Origin: Candidatus Lustribacter telmatis
GTDB lineage: Bacteria > Vulcanimicrobiota > Vulcanimicrobiia > Vulcanimicrobiales > Vulcanimicrobiaceae
Direction: 5' to 3'
DNA length: 33,604 nucleotides
NCBI GenBank assembly: GCA_003164045.1
Contig: PLRU01000022.1
Coordinates: 1,166 to 34,769, forward strand
The translations under genes were made by a program, and so were the position numbers. How positions within the stretch are numbered: position 1 is the first letter of the stretch; the number at the start of each line of letters is the position of its first letter. Of the stretch, positions 26,418 through 33,604 are shown piece after piece. Below the pieces are notes generated by a model that worked only from the letters and a program-made list of their open reading frames with translations, searched no databases and was not told where the DNA came from.

Positions 26418-27877
26418 GCCCGGGCGGCGTAGAAACGTTCGATAAACTCGAGCGGAGCAAGGCGCCACTTCGCGCCTTCGGGGAAATCGTCGCCGAAGGT
26501 CAGGTAGTTGTCGGCGATCGCGTCGTAGGGGGCCCAGCGCGGCGCGCCCGGGCCGTTGGGGTCGCCGGTTGCGGCAAAGTGCACCCACGCCGCCATCATG
26601 GCGTCCGACACGCGCCGGTCGCGTGCTGCGAAGGTGCCGGTGCCGAACACGTACGTGATGTCATCGCTATGCACCGGCGGGTCGGACGTGTGGGCGCCGG
26701 CGTGGGTGAAGAGGTAGCGGAACGTTTTGTGCTGGCGCTTCACGATCTCGCGCGCCAGACTGCGCGCGCCGTAGCTGAACTGCGCGTCGCCGAAGGCGTC
26801 CCCGACCGCCCGCACGACGTCGGTATCGGCCGCCGCGCCGTAGTGCGTCCACGCCTCGTCGAAATCGTCGCCGAAATTCTGGGCGACGTAGTCGCGCAGC
26901 TTGTCGGTCGTCTTCACCGGGATGTTGGCCGTGAACCAGCCGCCTTCGTTGGCATTGCTGCCGACGATCGTGGGGACGTGCGCGAAGGCGCCCGAGCGGA
27001 ACGCATCGACCTCGTCGCGGTCGATGGCCCAGCCGTCGATGATCGGGCGCAGCGGGCGCGGGATCGTCAAACCACGGACGGCCGGGTTGATCTTGGCATT
27101 CATTGCGAGCAATTCGTCCGCCGGGATCGCGCGCATCGCGGTCAGGTCGTCGCCCACCACGCGGCCGGCCGTTTCGGCGTCGGCGAGCGGGCAAAGCGGC
27201 CGGAACGAGCCGGGGCTCTGCAAGATGACCTGATCGAAGGTGCCGCGTGCGAGCGGTGAGATCAGCAGCAGGGCTGCGACGGCGCCGCCGGCCGATTCGC
27301 CGAAGGCCGTAACGCGTGCCGGATCGCCGCCGAAGGCCGCGACGTTCGCGCGCACCCACTGCAGGGCGGCGACTGCGTCGAGAAAGCCGTAGTTGCCGGA
27401 CGCGTGCTGCGGCGATTCTGCGGTGAGCGCCGGGTGCGCCAGAAACCCGAAAACGCCGACGCGATAGTTCACGGTAACGAGAATTGCGCCGAGTTTGGCG
27501 AAACGCTCGCCGTCGGTGCGCGCTTTGGCGCCGGAGCCCGCAATGAACCCCCCGCCGTCGAACCAAACGAGCACCGGCGCGCCGCCCGCCGGGACGGTGG
27601 CCGGCGCCCACACGTTAAGCGTCAGGCAGTCCTCCGACGTGCCGGGGGCGAGCGAACCGCGCGACGGTTCGTTCAGCTGCATCGGGTCGAAGCCGAATTG
27701 CGATCCGTCATGAACGCCGCTCCACGCCGCGACGGGCTGCGGCGGGCGCCAGCGCAGCGGGCCGACCGGCGGTGCGGCGTATGGAATCCCGCGGTACACG
27801 CGTACGTCGGTGCCGGTGCCGGAGATCTCGCCCGAGGCGATGCGAACGGTTTGCGCTGTCGTCATACCGGGCTTCAC
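26414..27877 (-). CDS. Type-B carboxylesterase
   Basis: This is an alpha/beta-hydrolase of the carboxylesterase/para-nitrobenzyl esterase family, cleaving carboxylic esters. The catalytic triad is visible: Ser in FGESAGGAVAALLL, the acid in GSNANEGGWF and His in VHSDDITYVFG. The oxyanion hole is in VWFDGGGFIAGSG, and the N-terminal RVYRGIPYAAPPVGPLRW is typical. The 487-aa length is normal. No signal peptide is seen, so it is probably cytoplasmic. The start is GTG 27877 or ATG 27865; neither has a clear ribosome site. It diverges from the next operon across an 86-bp gap. Confidence 0.93.
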   Translation of the reverse strand: MKPGMTTAQTVRIASGEISGTGTDVRVYRGIPYAAPPVGPLRWRPPQPVAAWSGVHDGSQFGFDPMQLNEPSRGSLAPGTSEDCLTLNVWAPATVPAGGAPVLVWFDGGGFIAGSGAKARTDGERFAKLGAILVTVNYRVGVFGFLAHPALTAESPQHASGNYGFLDAVAALQWVRANVAAFGGDPARVTAFGESAGGAVAALLLISPLARGTFDQVILQSPGSFRPLCPLADAETAGRVVGDDLTAMRAIPADELLAMNAKINPAVRGLTIPRPLRPIIDGWAIDRDEVDAFRSGAFAHVPTIVGSNANEGGWFTANIPVKTTDKLRDYVAQNFGDDFDEAWTHYGAAADTDVVRAVGDAFGDAQFSYGARSLAREIVKRQHKTFRYLFTHAGAHTSDPPVHSDDITYVFGTGTFAARDRRVSDAMMAAWVHFAATGDPNGPGAPRWAPYDAIADNYLTFGDDFPEGAKWRLAPLEFIERFYAARA

Positions 27878-27932
27878 TTCGCGCTTGACATCGCGGACGC
27901 TTCACCCGACAATTCGCATGAACGCCAAACAA

Positions 27933-27950
27933 TGTTTTGTATAACAAACA
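27933..27950. promoter_or_regulatory. Imperfect palindrome with promoter-like core between divergent genes
   Basis: TGTTTTGTATAACAAACA is symmetric at 14 of 18 positions. It lies between the divergent esterase and 109-aa genes, in a locally A/T-rich patch. TATAAC on the plus strand and TATACA on the minus strand both resemble -10 boxes. It could be a shared operator or promoter; no clear -35 box is seen on either strand. Confidence 0.4.
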
Positions 27951-27963
27951 TCATGGAGACGAC

Positions 27964-28293
27964 ATGGCCGACGACCCGACAATCTTGCTGACGGTTTTCT
28001 TACGCCACGATCAGTCGAAGAATCTCGAAGAGCTGCAGGGCCGGCTGAACGCGGCGGACTGGTGGGATCGGTTTCCGCCGGCGGGGTGCGAGATCGTCAG
28101 CTGGAACGTCGTGATGGGCATCGGCCAAATCGTTACGCTGCGCATGCCGCCCGATCGGCTGGCCGCGGTCAACGTCGAGCTCGAACGCTGCGCGTGGGGC
28201 GCGTTCGCGACCGACTTTTATCCCACGTACGATTTCGTTCCGGTACGCGAGCGGCTCAAACGCGAGTGGAACGAGAAGAAGAACGCGCAATGA
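27964..28293 (+). CDS. Conserved protein of unknown function, first gene of the second Rieske operon
   Basis: This 109-aa protein starts at ATG 27964 with GGAGA six bases upstream; the in-frame ATG or ATA codons further up are less likely. The sequence (TVFLRHDQSKNLEELQGRL, then GCEIVSWNVVMGIGQIVTLRMP and WGAFATDFYPTYDF) suggests a ferredoxin-like alpha/beta barrel similar in size to EthD or muconolactone isomerase proteins. From memory I associate this type of protein with Rieske operons of proteobacteria, but I cannot name its function. The TGA overlaps the next ATG. Confidence 0.75.
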   Translation: MADDPTILLTVFLRHDQSKNLEELQGRLNAADWWDRFPPAGCEIVSWNVVMGIGQIVTLRMPPDRLAAVNVELERCAWGAFATDFYPTYDFVPVRERLKREWNEKKNAQ

Positions 28294-28511
28294 ACGGAAC
28301 GCTCTATCTCAACCCGCGACAGGCCTCCGATCGCGAGCCGACCGCGTGGGAAAACGAGTTTGCCGACGTGATCGAGGCCGCGTTTGCGAGCGGCGTGCGC
28401 GAACTCGACGCGCTCGTTGCCGCGCTCGCCCTCTCGCGCGTGCGCCCGCGCGAAGGCGGGGCCTGGACGATCGAACGCTTCACCAGCACGCTGGCCGAAC
28501 TGGGCGCGTGA
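28290..28511 (+). CDS. Small recombinase-like helix-turn-helix protein
   Basis: This is a 73-aa protein with an N-terminal extended part (MNGTLYLNPRQ) and a compact helical remainder (WENEFADVIEAAFASGVRELDALVAAL...WTIERFTSTLAELG). It resembles the helix-turn-helix of serine recombinase C-termini but has no catalytic domain. I recall similar short proteins next to Rieske oxygenases. It may regulate the operon or be a structural partner. It overlaps the genes on both sides by four bases. Confidence 0.65.
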   Translation: MNGTLYLNPRQASDREPTAWENEFADVIEAAFASGVRELDALVAALALSRVRPREGGAWTIERFTSTLAELGA

Positions 28512-29542
28512 CGATGCAAGCGGCCGGCACCGACGTGCGGCGGTACCTCGAACTCGGCTTGCGTAATCGCTGGTGGCCGCTGCTGCCCTCGGCGCTGGTA
28601 GGCGATGCTCCGGCCGGCATTACGCGCCTCGGTGAGAAGCTCGTCGTGTGGCGCGCCGGCGGCGGCGGGGTCGTCGTTCAGGAAGACTACTGTCCGCATC
28701 GCGGCGTGCCGCTTTCGCGCGGCACGAATTGCGGCGACCGTCTGCGCTGCGCCTATCATCATGTCGAGGTCGGCGCCGACGGCACCGTGCTGCGCGTGCC
28801 GGGCGAACCCGGCAGCAAACTTGCCGGCCGGCAGGTCGTGCGAACCTATCCCGCGCTCGAATGCAAGGGCGCGATCTTCGCTTACTTCGGCGATGCGCTG
28901 CACCGCGAACCCGTGCCGTTCAACGTGCCGTTTCAGTTGCAGGACGACGGTCCGTACGACGCGTTTTTGTGCTATGCCGAGTGGCCGACGTTCTGGCGTT
29001 ACCTCTACGACAACAACATGGATCCGATGCACGGAACGTTCTTGCATGCAAAGTCGCATTCGATGTTTGCCGGTGCGACGGAGGCCGCGTTCCGCACGCG
29101 CGAGACGCCGACCGGATTCTTCGTTGAGAAGGAAGCACAGCGCGATACCAACTTCGATTGGAGCGAGCTCGTCGATGACGGATCGCTCTATGCGCGCTTG
29201 GAGATTCCGTACCCGGCAAGCGGCGGACCGGGCGGCAACTTCGGCATCATTTCGTACGCGACGCCGATCGACGAGCGCACGACCGCCGCGTTCTTCTGGC
29301 GCACGCGGAAGGTCAGCGGCTGGCAGCGCGACGTGTGGCGGTTTCTTTACAAGAATCGCCTCGAGGCACGCCACTGGGCGGTACTCGAACAAGATCGTGG
29401 AATGCTCGGGGATTGCGAGCCGGGTTTGGAACGGCACGAACATCTGTACGGGCACGACGTCGGCGTTGTGAACCTGCGCCGCCATCTCATGCGAGAGGCG
29501 CGCGCGCAACTGACGGCGCTCGAGGGCGCGGGAGCACTATGA
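28508..29542 (+). CDS. Rieske non-heme iron oxygenase, second copy
   Basis: The 344-aa protein has Rieske ligands C62-P-H64 and C81-A-Y-H84, and a mononuclear iron site in NNMDPMHGTFLH (Asp172, His175, His180, normal spacing). It is shorter than the oxygenase at 22.9 kb and only distantly similar, closer in layout to vanillate or phthalate-type demethylases and oxygenases. Such enzymes need a separate reductase, which is not seen here. GTG 28508 overlaps the previous stop (GTGA); ATG 28514 is an equally plausible start. The TGA overlaps the next ATG. Confidence 0.92.
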   Translation: MTMQAAGTDVRRYLELGLRNRWWPLLPSALVGDAPAGITRLGEKLVVWRAGGGGVVVQEDYCPHRGVPLSRGTNCGDRLRCAYHHVEVGADGTVLRVPGEPGSKLAGRQVVRTYPALECKGAIFAYFGDALHREPVPFNVPFQLQDDGPYDAFLCYAEWPTFWRYLYDNNMDPMHGTFLHAKSHSMFAGATEAAFRTRETPTGFFVEKEAQRDTNFDWSELVDDGSLYARLEIPYPASGGPGGNFGIISYATPIDERTTAAFFWRTRKVSGWQRDVWRFLYKNRLEARHWAVLEQDRGMLGDCEPGLERHEHLYGHDVGVVNLRRHLMREARAQLTALEGAGAL

Positions 29543-29946
29543 GCCTACTCAAGCGCATTACGGCCGGCGGCGTTACGGAGCCGCCGCCGGGAACGTTTTC
29601 GCAATGTCTCGTCGCTGGCGACATGATCTACGTTTCCGGACAACACGCGGGAACCGATGACGGCGGCGTCGGCGGCGATGGGTCGATGCTCTCGCAGGCA
29701 ACGATCGCGCTCGAGAAGATCAAGGCGCTGGTCGAGGCCGCCGGCGGCATGATGGCCGACATCGCGAAACTCACCGTTTACGTCACCGATATTTCGGGCC
29801 GCGCGCAGATTAGCGAAGCGCGGAGAAAATTCTTCCGGGACGATTTTCCGTGTTCGACGCTGGTCGAAATCACGGCGCTCGCTCAGCCCGGACTACTGGT
29901 CGAAATCGAGGCGATCGCCGTTCATTCGCGCCCGACCGCGTTGTAG
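29539..29946 (+). CDS. Rid-family (YjgF/UK114) protein
   Basis: This 135-aa protein has the Rid fold: AGDMIYVSGQHAG near the N-terminus, a long helix ATIALEKIKALVEAAGG, KLTVYVTDIS, and the closing TLVEITALAQPGLLVEIEAIAV. Classical RidA deaminates reactive enamines and imines using an Arg in the P-A-R segment. Here that segment reads PCST, so the Arg is replaced and classical RidA activity is doubtful. Rid proteins inside catabolic operons often act on ring-cleavage or amino intermediates. The ATG at 29539 overlaps the oxygenase stop. The 3' end overlaps the convergent SDR gene by 25 bases. Confidence 0.88.
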   Translation: MSLLKRITAGGVTEPPPGTFSQCLVAGDMIYVSGQHAGTDDGGVGGDGSMLSQATIALEKIKALVEAAGGMMADIAKLTVYVTDISGRAQISEARRKFFRDDFPCSTLVEITALAQPGLLVEIEAIAVHSRPTAL

Positions 29947-30773
29947 CGTTCGAGATCGTCGTACGCCGCGCGGATGCGCTCGTGGCGTTCGTCGAGCCAC
30001 GCGCGCGTTTCATCGTGGGTGAATACGAAGAACTCGCCTGCGCGCATCGCCGCGAGCAAGCGCCGGCCGATGACGTCGGGATGGACGCCGATGGCGTGGA
30101 GTTCGTCGTGATGCACGTTATCGTGCGGCGGTTCGGCCGGTCCCCCGAAGCGATCGGGGCGCCGCCGCGTTGAAAGATAGATCCCGGTACTCACGGCCGC
30201 CGGACACAGAACGGCAACGCCGAGCGGCGTGTCTTCGAGTTCGTGGTCGAGGGCTTCCGAGAGCGCGACGATGGCGAACTTGCTGGCCGCGTAGCCGCCG
30301 GTATCGCGCCCTTTGCGCACTTGCATGCCGCCGATCGATGCGGTGTTGACGATGTACCCGGGTTGACCGTGGGCGCGCATCGCGGGCAGAAACGACGCTA
30401 GCCCGTGAATCACGCCGTAGAGGTTGACGCCGAGCATCCAATCCCACTCGGCGCGCGTCAGCTGCGACACGGGCGTTGGTCCGGTGGTCACGCCGGCGTT
30501 GTTGACCAGCACGTGCACCGCGCCAAGCGTTTCGGCCACACTTTCCGCGGCATAGTTCATTGCGGTCCCGTCGGAAACATCGACGGCAAACGCGTGCGCG
30601 CCCCCGCCCAGCGACGCGATCTCGTCGCGCGCGGCATCGAGCGCTTCGCCCGCGATGTCGAGCAGCGCGAGGTTCGCCCCGGCGCCGGCGAGCGCGCGGC
30701 AAATGCCGAGGCCGATGCCTCCGGCGGCGCCGGTGACCACGGCGTTGCGGCCGCGCAGATCGGTGAGCTGCAC
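29922..30773 (-). CDS. Short-chain dehydrogenase/reductase
   Basis: This is a 283-aa NAD(P)-dependent oxidoreductase of the classical SDR type: TGAAGGIGLG cofactor loop (14-23), DVSD, NNAGV, catalytic Ser in NTASIGG, and Tyr and Lys in GGYAASK. The substrate is unknown; an alcohol/ketone pair in the nearby oxidative pathway is a reasonable guess. It starts at GTG 30773, three bases after the cupin gene, with which it forms a minus-strand operon. Confidence 0.93.
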   Translation of the reverse strand: MQLTDLRGRNAVVTGAAGGIGLGICRALAGAGANLALLDIAGEALDAARDEIASLGGGAHAFAVDVSDGTAMNYAAESVAETLGAVHVLVNNAGVTTGPTPVSQLTRAEWDWMLGVNLYGVIHGLASFLPAMRAHGQPGYIVNTASIGGMQVRKGRDTGGYAASKFAIVALSEALDHELEDTPLGVAVLCPAAVSTGIYLSTRRRPDRFGGPAEPPHDNVHHDELHAIGVHPDVIGRRLLAAMRAGEFFVFTHDETRAWLDERHERIRAAYDDLERYNAVGRE

Positions 30774-30776
30774 AGA

Positions 30777-31340
30777 TCAGCTCGCGGGGACGAGCGGCGC
30801 GCCGGCGGCGTCGATCAATACGAACGCGACCTTGCAGGGCTTGTTGCTGCGGTTCACCCAGGCATGGTTCGTGCCTTGTTGCACCATGATGTCGCCTTGG
30901 TTCAGGTGTACTTCGGAGTCGTCGAGCAGCATGTCGATCTCGCCCTCGAGCACGATCGCATAATCGACGCTATCGGTCGCGTGCATGTAGGGATGGCGAG
31001 CCGCCCGGCGCAGCCCCGAAGACGGCGCAACGCCCATCTCGGCGAGCATCGTTGCGTTGTCGGTCTTCACTTCGCCGGGTTCGGGCGGAAATTCAACGAC
31101 CCGTAAGATCGTCGAGCCGGCGGCCGGTCCGACGGGAATGCGTACGGCGCCGCGATCCGCATTCGAATACGTTGCGGGCATCGAGTTCGTCGTCCAGATC
31201 AGCGTCGAAACGAGGCCGTTCTCTTCGCGGACGCGGACGTTCGGCGCCGGAGCGTCGGAGTGAATGATCGCCGTTCCGTCGGGCGCGTGCGTGGTGACGA
31301 TGCGCCGGATGGCGGAGCCGTTGGTAGACATGGTCTGCAC
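30777..31340 (-). CDS. Cupin-domain protein
   Basis: This 187-aa protein has one C-terminal cupin barrel (about 90-175): HATDSVDYAIVLEGEIDMLLDDSEVHLNQGDIMVQQGTNHAW. The first motif has only one His and a Glu, and the second has His in GTNHAW, so metal binding is likely but not certain. The first 80 residues form an extra beta-rich part. Related proteins are annotated as cupins in aromatic catabolic clusters. The start is GTG 31340 or ATG 31331. It is co-transcribed with the SDR gene. Confidence 0.88.
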   Translation of the reverse strand: MQTMSTNGSAIRRIVTTHAPDGTAIIHSDAPAPNVRVREENGLVSTLIWTTNSMPATYSNADRGAVRIPVGPAAGSTILRVVEFPPEPGEVKTDNATMLAEMGVAPSSGLRRAARHPYMHATDSVDYAIVLEGEIDMLLDDSEVHLNQGDIMVQQGTNHAWVNRSNKPCKVAFVLIDAAGAPLVPAS

Positions 31341-31377
31341 CGCTACGCCGCAGCGGCGGAACTCTCATGCAGTGGAA

Positions 31378-32367
31378 CTAACCGCCGGCCTTTTCGCGCT
31401 CGACGAATTGGCGCAACGCCAGCCGCAACGCCGGATCGGTACCCATATACGCGCGCGGGTCGGTCCCCTGGTGTACCAGGCGGCGCGGCTGCTCTTCATC
31501 GCCGCGCGGCGGCGGCGGCGAGCGCTGAATCAAGTAGCGCTCGTTCTGATAGATGATGTCGAACCGCATTTGGGTCAGCGGCAGCACGTCCGGCGAGTAT
31601 TCCAGGAGCCAGATGCGATCGACCCGATCGCGAAACATCAGGTAGCGCAGCACGCCGAACCGCAGTTCGCGTTCGTGCAAGCAGTGCAGCCCCGATACGT
31701 CGCCGTCGAGATAGCGGTAGCCGTCGTGCGCCATCGTGCGGTCGCGGCGTTCTTCGTCGCCCACGGTGCCCGCGGCCAGGCGCGTGTTGTAATCGGTGCG
31801 TTCGAGTTCGATCGCTTGACACTGCCGCGCGAGTTCTTCGAGCCGCGGATCGGCTTCGAGTTCGAGGCGGCCGTTCTCGGACTTGTAGTGTTTGCGTACT
31901 TCGAGTTCGCGCACCACGAGGGCGGATTCGATCTTGCCCATATGACGTTCGAGATCGCGCGCCGTCGTGCGCACCTTGATCATCGCTTCGCGCTTCGCGT
32001 TGGCCGCCTCGAGGGCTTGTTTGTAGTATTTCTCTGCGGCGCCCATCGAGATGAGGTTGTCGAAGAAAAGCGTCGGCGGACGCACGATGCCGCTCGCGGT
32101 CCGTTGCTTCGGAACGATGCGCGCATATTTCGAACGCGTCGTGTGCGCGTGCCGGTCGAGCGCGGCCAGCACCGCGTCCGCCGCGCGCTTGTTGGCCTCC
32201 AGACGCAAGCGCCCGAACTCGTGTTCCTCGCGCATCTGGCGCAGGGCGCCGGCGATCGCGGCGATGAGCAGCGTCTTCGCGACGGCGTCGTACTGCTTGC
32301 GAATTTCGTTATCCGCTGTGAAGTCAGGAACGACGTACGGCGACTCGTCGCGCGAATTCAGGCTCAC
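31378..32367 (-). CDS. Unknown 329-aa protein with a coiled-coil middle
   Basis: I do not recognise this protein. Residues about 25-75 are helical and Ala-rich. A long charged helical stretch (about 105-205) probably forms a coiled coil. The C-terminal third looks mixed beta (RFGVLRYLMFRDRVDRIWLLEYSPDVLP, MRFDIIYQNERYLI) followed by a Pro-rich turn (SPPPPRGDEEQP). No signal peptide or clear membrane helix is seen. It starts at GTG 32367 and ends 37 bases before the cupin gene, so it may head that transcript. It diverges from the small gene at 32433. Confidence 0.7.
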   Translation of the reverse strand: MSLNSRDESPYVVPDFTADNEIRKQYDAVAKTLLIAAIAGALRQMREEHEFGRLRLEANKRAADAVLAALDRHAHTTRSKYARIVPKQRTASGIVRPPTLFFDNLISMGAAEKYYKQALEAANAKREAMIKVRTTARDLERHMGKIESALVVRELEVRKHYKSENGRLELEADPRLEELARQCQAIELERTDYNTRLAAGTVGDEERRDRTMAHDGYRYLDGDVSGLHCLHERELRFGVLRYLMFRDRVDRIWLLEYSPDVLPLTQMRFDIIYQNERYLIQRSPPPPRGDEEQPRRLVHQGTDPRAYMGTDPALRLALRQFVEREKAGG

Positions 32368-32390
32368 TCGCCACTCTTCATCGAACGAGC

Positions 32391-32407
32391 GGAACGAAGG
32401 TTCCTTC
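32391..32407. promoter_or_regulatory. Overlapping inverted repeats between divergent genes
   Basis: GGAAC-GAAG-GTTCC (32391-32404) and GAAGG-TT-CCTTC (32396-32407) are two perfect 5-bp inverted repeats that share bases and so exclude one another. They lie in the 65-bp gap between the divergent 329-aa and 77-aa genes, about 26 bases before the plus-strand start. They may be an operator or alternative leader hairpins. Confidence 0.35.
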
Positions 32408-32432
32408 CGCCTGGGCCGATAGGTAAGGAGAG

Positions 32433-32666
32433 ATGTCCGCCGACCAGGGCCCGGATGATGCCGCCATCCTCATCGAGATCGCGGCCGAAATCCACCGTTT
32501 TATCCAGGCCTTCCCGAACAACTACGCCTCGCGGGCGCTGGCGGGCTTGGTCAATCGCGCGGCTGCGGGCGAACCGGTGGACGACGACGAGCGCGAACTC
32601 GTCCTCCTTACGCTTTTGCGCGAGGCCAAGGCGCAAGCCCGCCAGCGGCGCTTCGGCCGCGAGTGA
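32433..32666 (+). CDS. Unknown 77-aa helical protein
   Basis: This small protein of unknown function has a strong ribosome site (AAGGAG, four bases before the ATG), which supports translation. It is predicted all-helical: AAILIEIAAEIHRFIQAFP, ASRALAGLVNRAAAG, and DDERELVLLTLLREAKAQARQ with a basic end. There is no signal peptide or metal motif. It stands alone between two minus-strand genes. Confidence 0.7.
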   Translation: MSADQGPDDAAILIEIAAEIHRFIQAFPNNYASRALAGLVNRAAAGEPVDDDERELVLLTLLREAKAQARQRRFGRE

Positions 32667-32684
32667 CGCCGGCGGGCGGCGCGG

Positions 32685-33604
32685 CTATTTCGGCGCGCGC
32701 CAGATCAGATCGGTGATGGGCACCGGGCGATCGAGGATGCCGTACTTCAGCGCGGCGTCGAGTACCGGCTGCATCAACGCGGGGTCGAGGTCGGTGCCGT
32801 ACGTCGCCCGGTTCATCGTCGCGCCGACCGTCGGGTCGACGTGCATGATGCGCTCGATCATCGCCGCCGACTCGGCGCGATGGGTGTTGCCCCACTGCGA
32901 AGCCTCGCGCATCGCCCGCACGAAGCGCGCCGCCACGTCGGGGTGCGTCGCCAGCCACGTGTCGGTGGCCAGGTAGCCGATCACCATGTAGCGCGGTCCG
33001 ACGCCGTCGAGCACGCTGCCGAGGCTGCGAATGAGGTCTTTTTGGGCGGTCACGAACGGCTCGACCGGCATGCCGGCGTCGATGCGATGCAGCGAAAGCG
33101 CGGTGCCCATCTGCGGGATCGGAACTTCGATGAAATGCAGGGTCTTCGAATCGCCGCCGTGTTTGTCGACCCATGACATCGCACAGAGCTGTTGCAAATC
33201 GCGCAGACCGTTGACGCCGATCGTCTTGCCGTTGAGGTCGGCGGCGTTCACGACGGGCGAGTCTTTAGCGACCGCGATCTGATCGGTCAGGGTGCCGGCG
33301 CCGGCGATGGAGGCCGGAAAGAGAAATTTCAGCTGGACGCCGCGCGTGCGCGCCACCGCGATCGTCGCGACGTTGGCGACGCCGATGTCGAGCGCACCGC
33401 CGGTGACGGCCGCGGCCGTGACCGGACCGCTCGCGAGCGCCGAGATCTGCGCATCGATCCCATATTTCTTGAAGATGCCGAGTTCTTGCGCGTAATAGAC
33501 GGCGGCCGAGTTATCGCTCGAAAGCGTTCCGATCGTCACGACCGTGAGCGCGGGTTGGGCCTGCAGCGCCGGCGGCGCGATGAGACCGGCAACGATGGCC
33601 AGCG
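32685..33604 (-). CDS. ABC transporter substrate-binding protein, SsuA/NMT1-like (5' end outside window)
   Basis: This is a periplasmic binding protein of the family serving nitrate, sulfonate, taurine or thiamine-precursor importers. The frame is open to the window edge, and the residues there (AIVAGLIAPPALQAQPAL) look like the end of a signal peptide with an AxA cleavage site, so only a few N-terminal codons are missing. The mature part shows YYAQELGIFKKYGIDAQI, a repeated VTAAAVTGGALDIGVANVATI segment, LNGKTIGVNGLRDLQQ and VMGYLAT-like hinge text typical of the two-lobed fold. Its permease and ATPase would lie outside the window. Confidence 0.88.
   Translation of the reverse strand, partial: LAIVAGLIAPPALQAQPALTVVTIGTLSSDNSAAVYYAQELGIFKKYGIDAQISALASGPVTAAAVTGGALDIGVANVATIAVARTRGVQLKFLFPASIAGAGTLTDQIAVAKDSPVVNAADLNGKTIGVNGLRDLQQLCAMSWVDKHGGDSKTLHFIEVPIPQMGTALSLHRIDAGMPVEPFVTAQKDLIRSLGSVLDGVGPRYMVIGYLATDTWLATHPDVAARFVRAMREASQWGNTHRAESAAMIERIMHVDPTVGATMNRATYGTDLDPALMQPVLDAALKYGILDRPVPITDLIWRAPK

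Noticed and set aside
25865..27259. 464-aa plus-strand frame across the end of the flavin enzyme and opposite the esterase
   Set aside because: It overlaps two well-identified enzymes and its product is compositionally skewed.
22885..31340. Region considered as a recently acquired genomic island
   Set aside because: No integrase, transposase, tRNA, direct repeats or visible base-composition shift was found, so transfer cannot be supported from this sequence.
31264..32976. 570-aa plus-strand frame opposite the unknown 329-aa gene and its neighbours
   Set aside because: It runs through several genes, has no ribosome site and no recognisable domain. The minus-strand gene has better codon pattern, though as both products are unknown some doubt remains.

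Overview
This is a compact, GC-rich bacterial chromosome segment with almost no intergenic DNA. I see no tRNA, rRNA, CRISPR array, IS element or phage gene, and no gene-free stretch reaches 300 bases. Gene content points to a diderm member of the Terrabacteria side of the tree. A pbpA-pknB (PASTA kinase) pair, a ruvCAB-SpoIID-queA run, an RqcH (NFACT) gene next to gmk-rpoZ, and a histone-tailed HU recall Actinobacteria and Firmicutes. An mlaEFD lipid-transport operon with a barrel-like MlaD end implies an outer membrane. Candidatus Eremiobacterota (WPS-2) or a relative is my best guess, but it is an inference from gene content only.

Region 1 (1-11.3 kb) is a plus-strand housekeeping run: the 3' two-thirds of carB, dtd, an unknown Cys-rich protein, pbpA, pknB, ruvC, ruvA, ruvB, a SpoIID-domain protein, a PilZ protein and queA. 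Many neighbours overlap by a few bases (ATGA or GTGA type), which suggests translational coupling. Region 2 (11.2-12.7 kb) adds an Hpt protein and a REC-HD-GYP c-di-GMP phosphodiesterase, so a small signalling module surrounds queA. RqcH (12.7-14.2 kb, minus) converges on it and diverges from gmk-rpoZ, which is followed by glmS and rph.

Region 3 (17.7-22.9 kb) is a tightly coupled envelope operon: an unknown 110-aa protein, mlaE, mlaF, and an MlaD whose last ~110 residues look like outer-membrane beta-strands ending in Phe. A rhomboid protease and a PanE-like reductase follow.

Region 4 (22.9-33.6 kb) is accessory and metabolic. A Rieske oxygenase alpha subunit is followed by two tandem small paralogues of unknown function. 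Next come HU with a Lys/Ala tail under its own promoter, a luciferase-like flavin monooxygenase, and a convergent type-B carboxylesterase. A second Rieske operon follows (109-aa unknown, 73-aa HTH-like protein, Rieske oxygenase, Rid-family protein), facing a cupin-SDR operon. Two unknown proteins and a truncated ABC substrate-binding protein end the window. Together these genes suggest oxidative catabolism of an unidentified organic compound.

Three genes (pbpA, queA, gmk) lack a standard ATG/GTG/TTG codon where homology puts the start; each is discussed separately.
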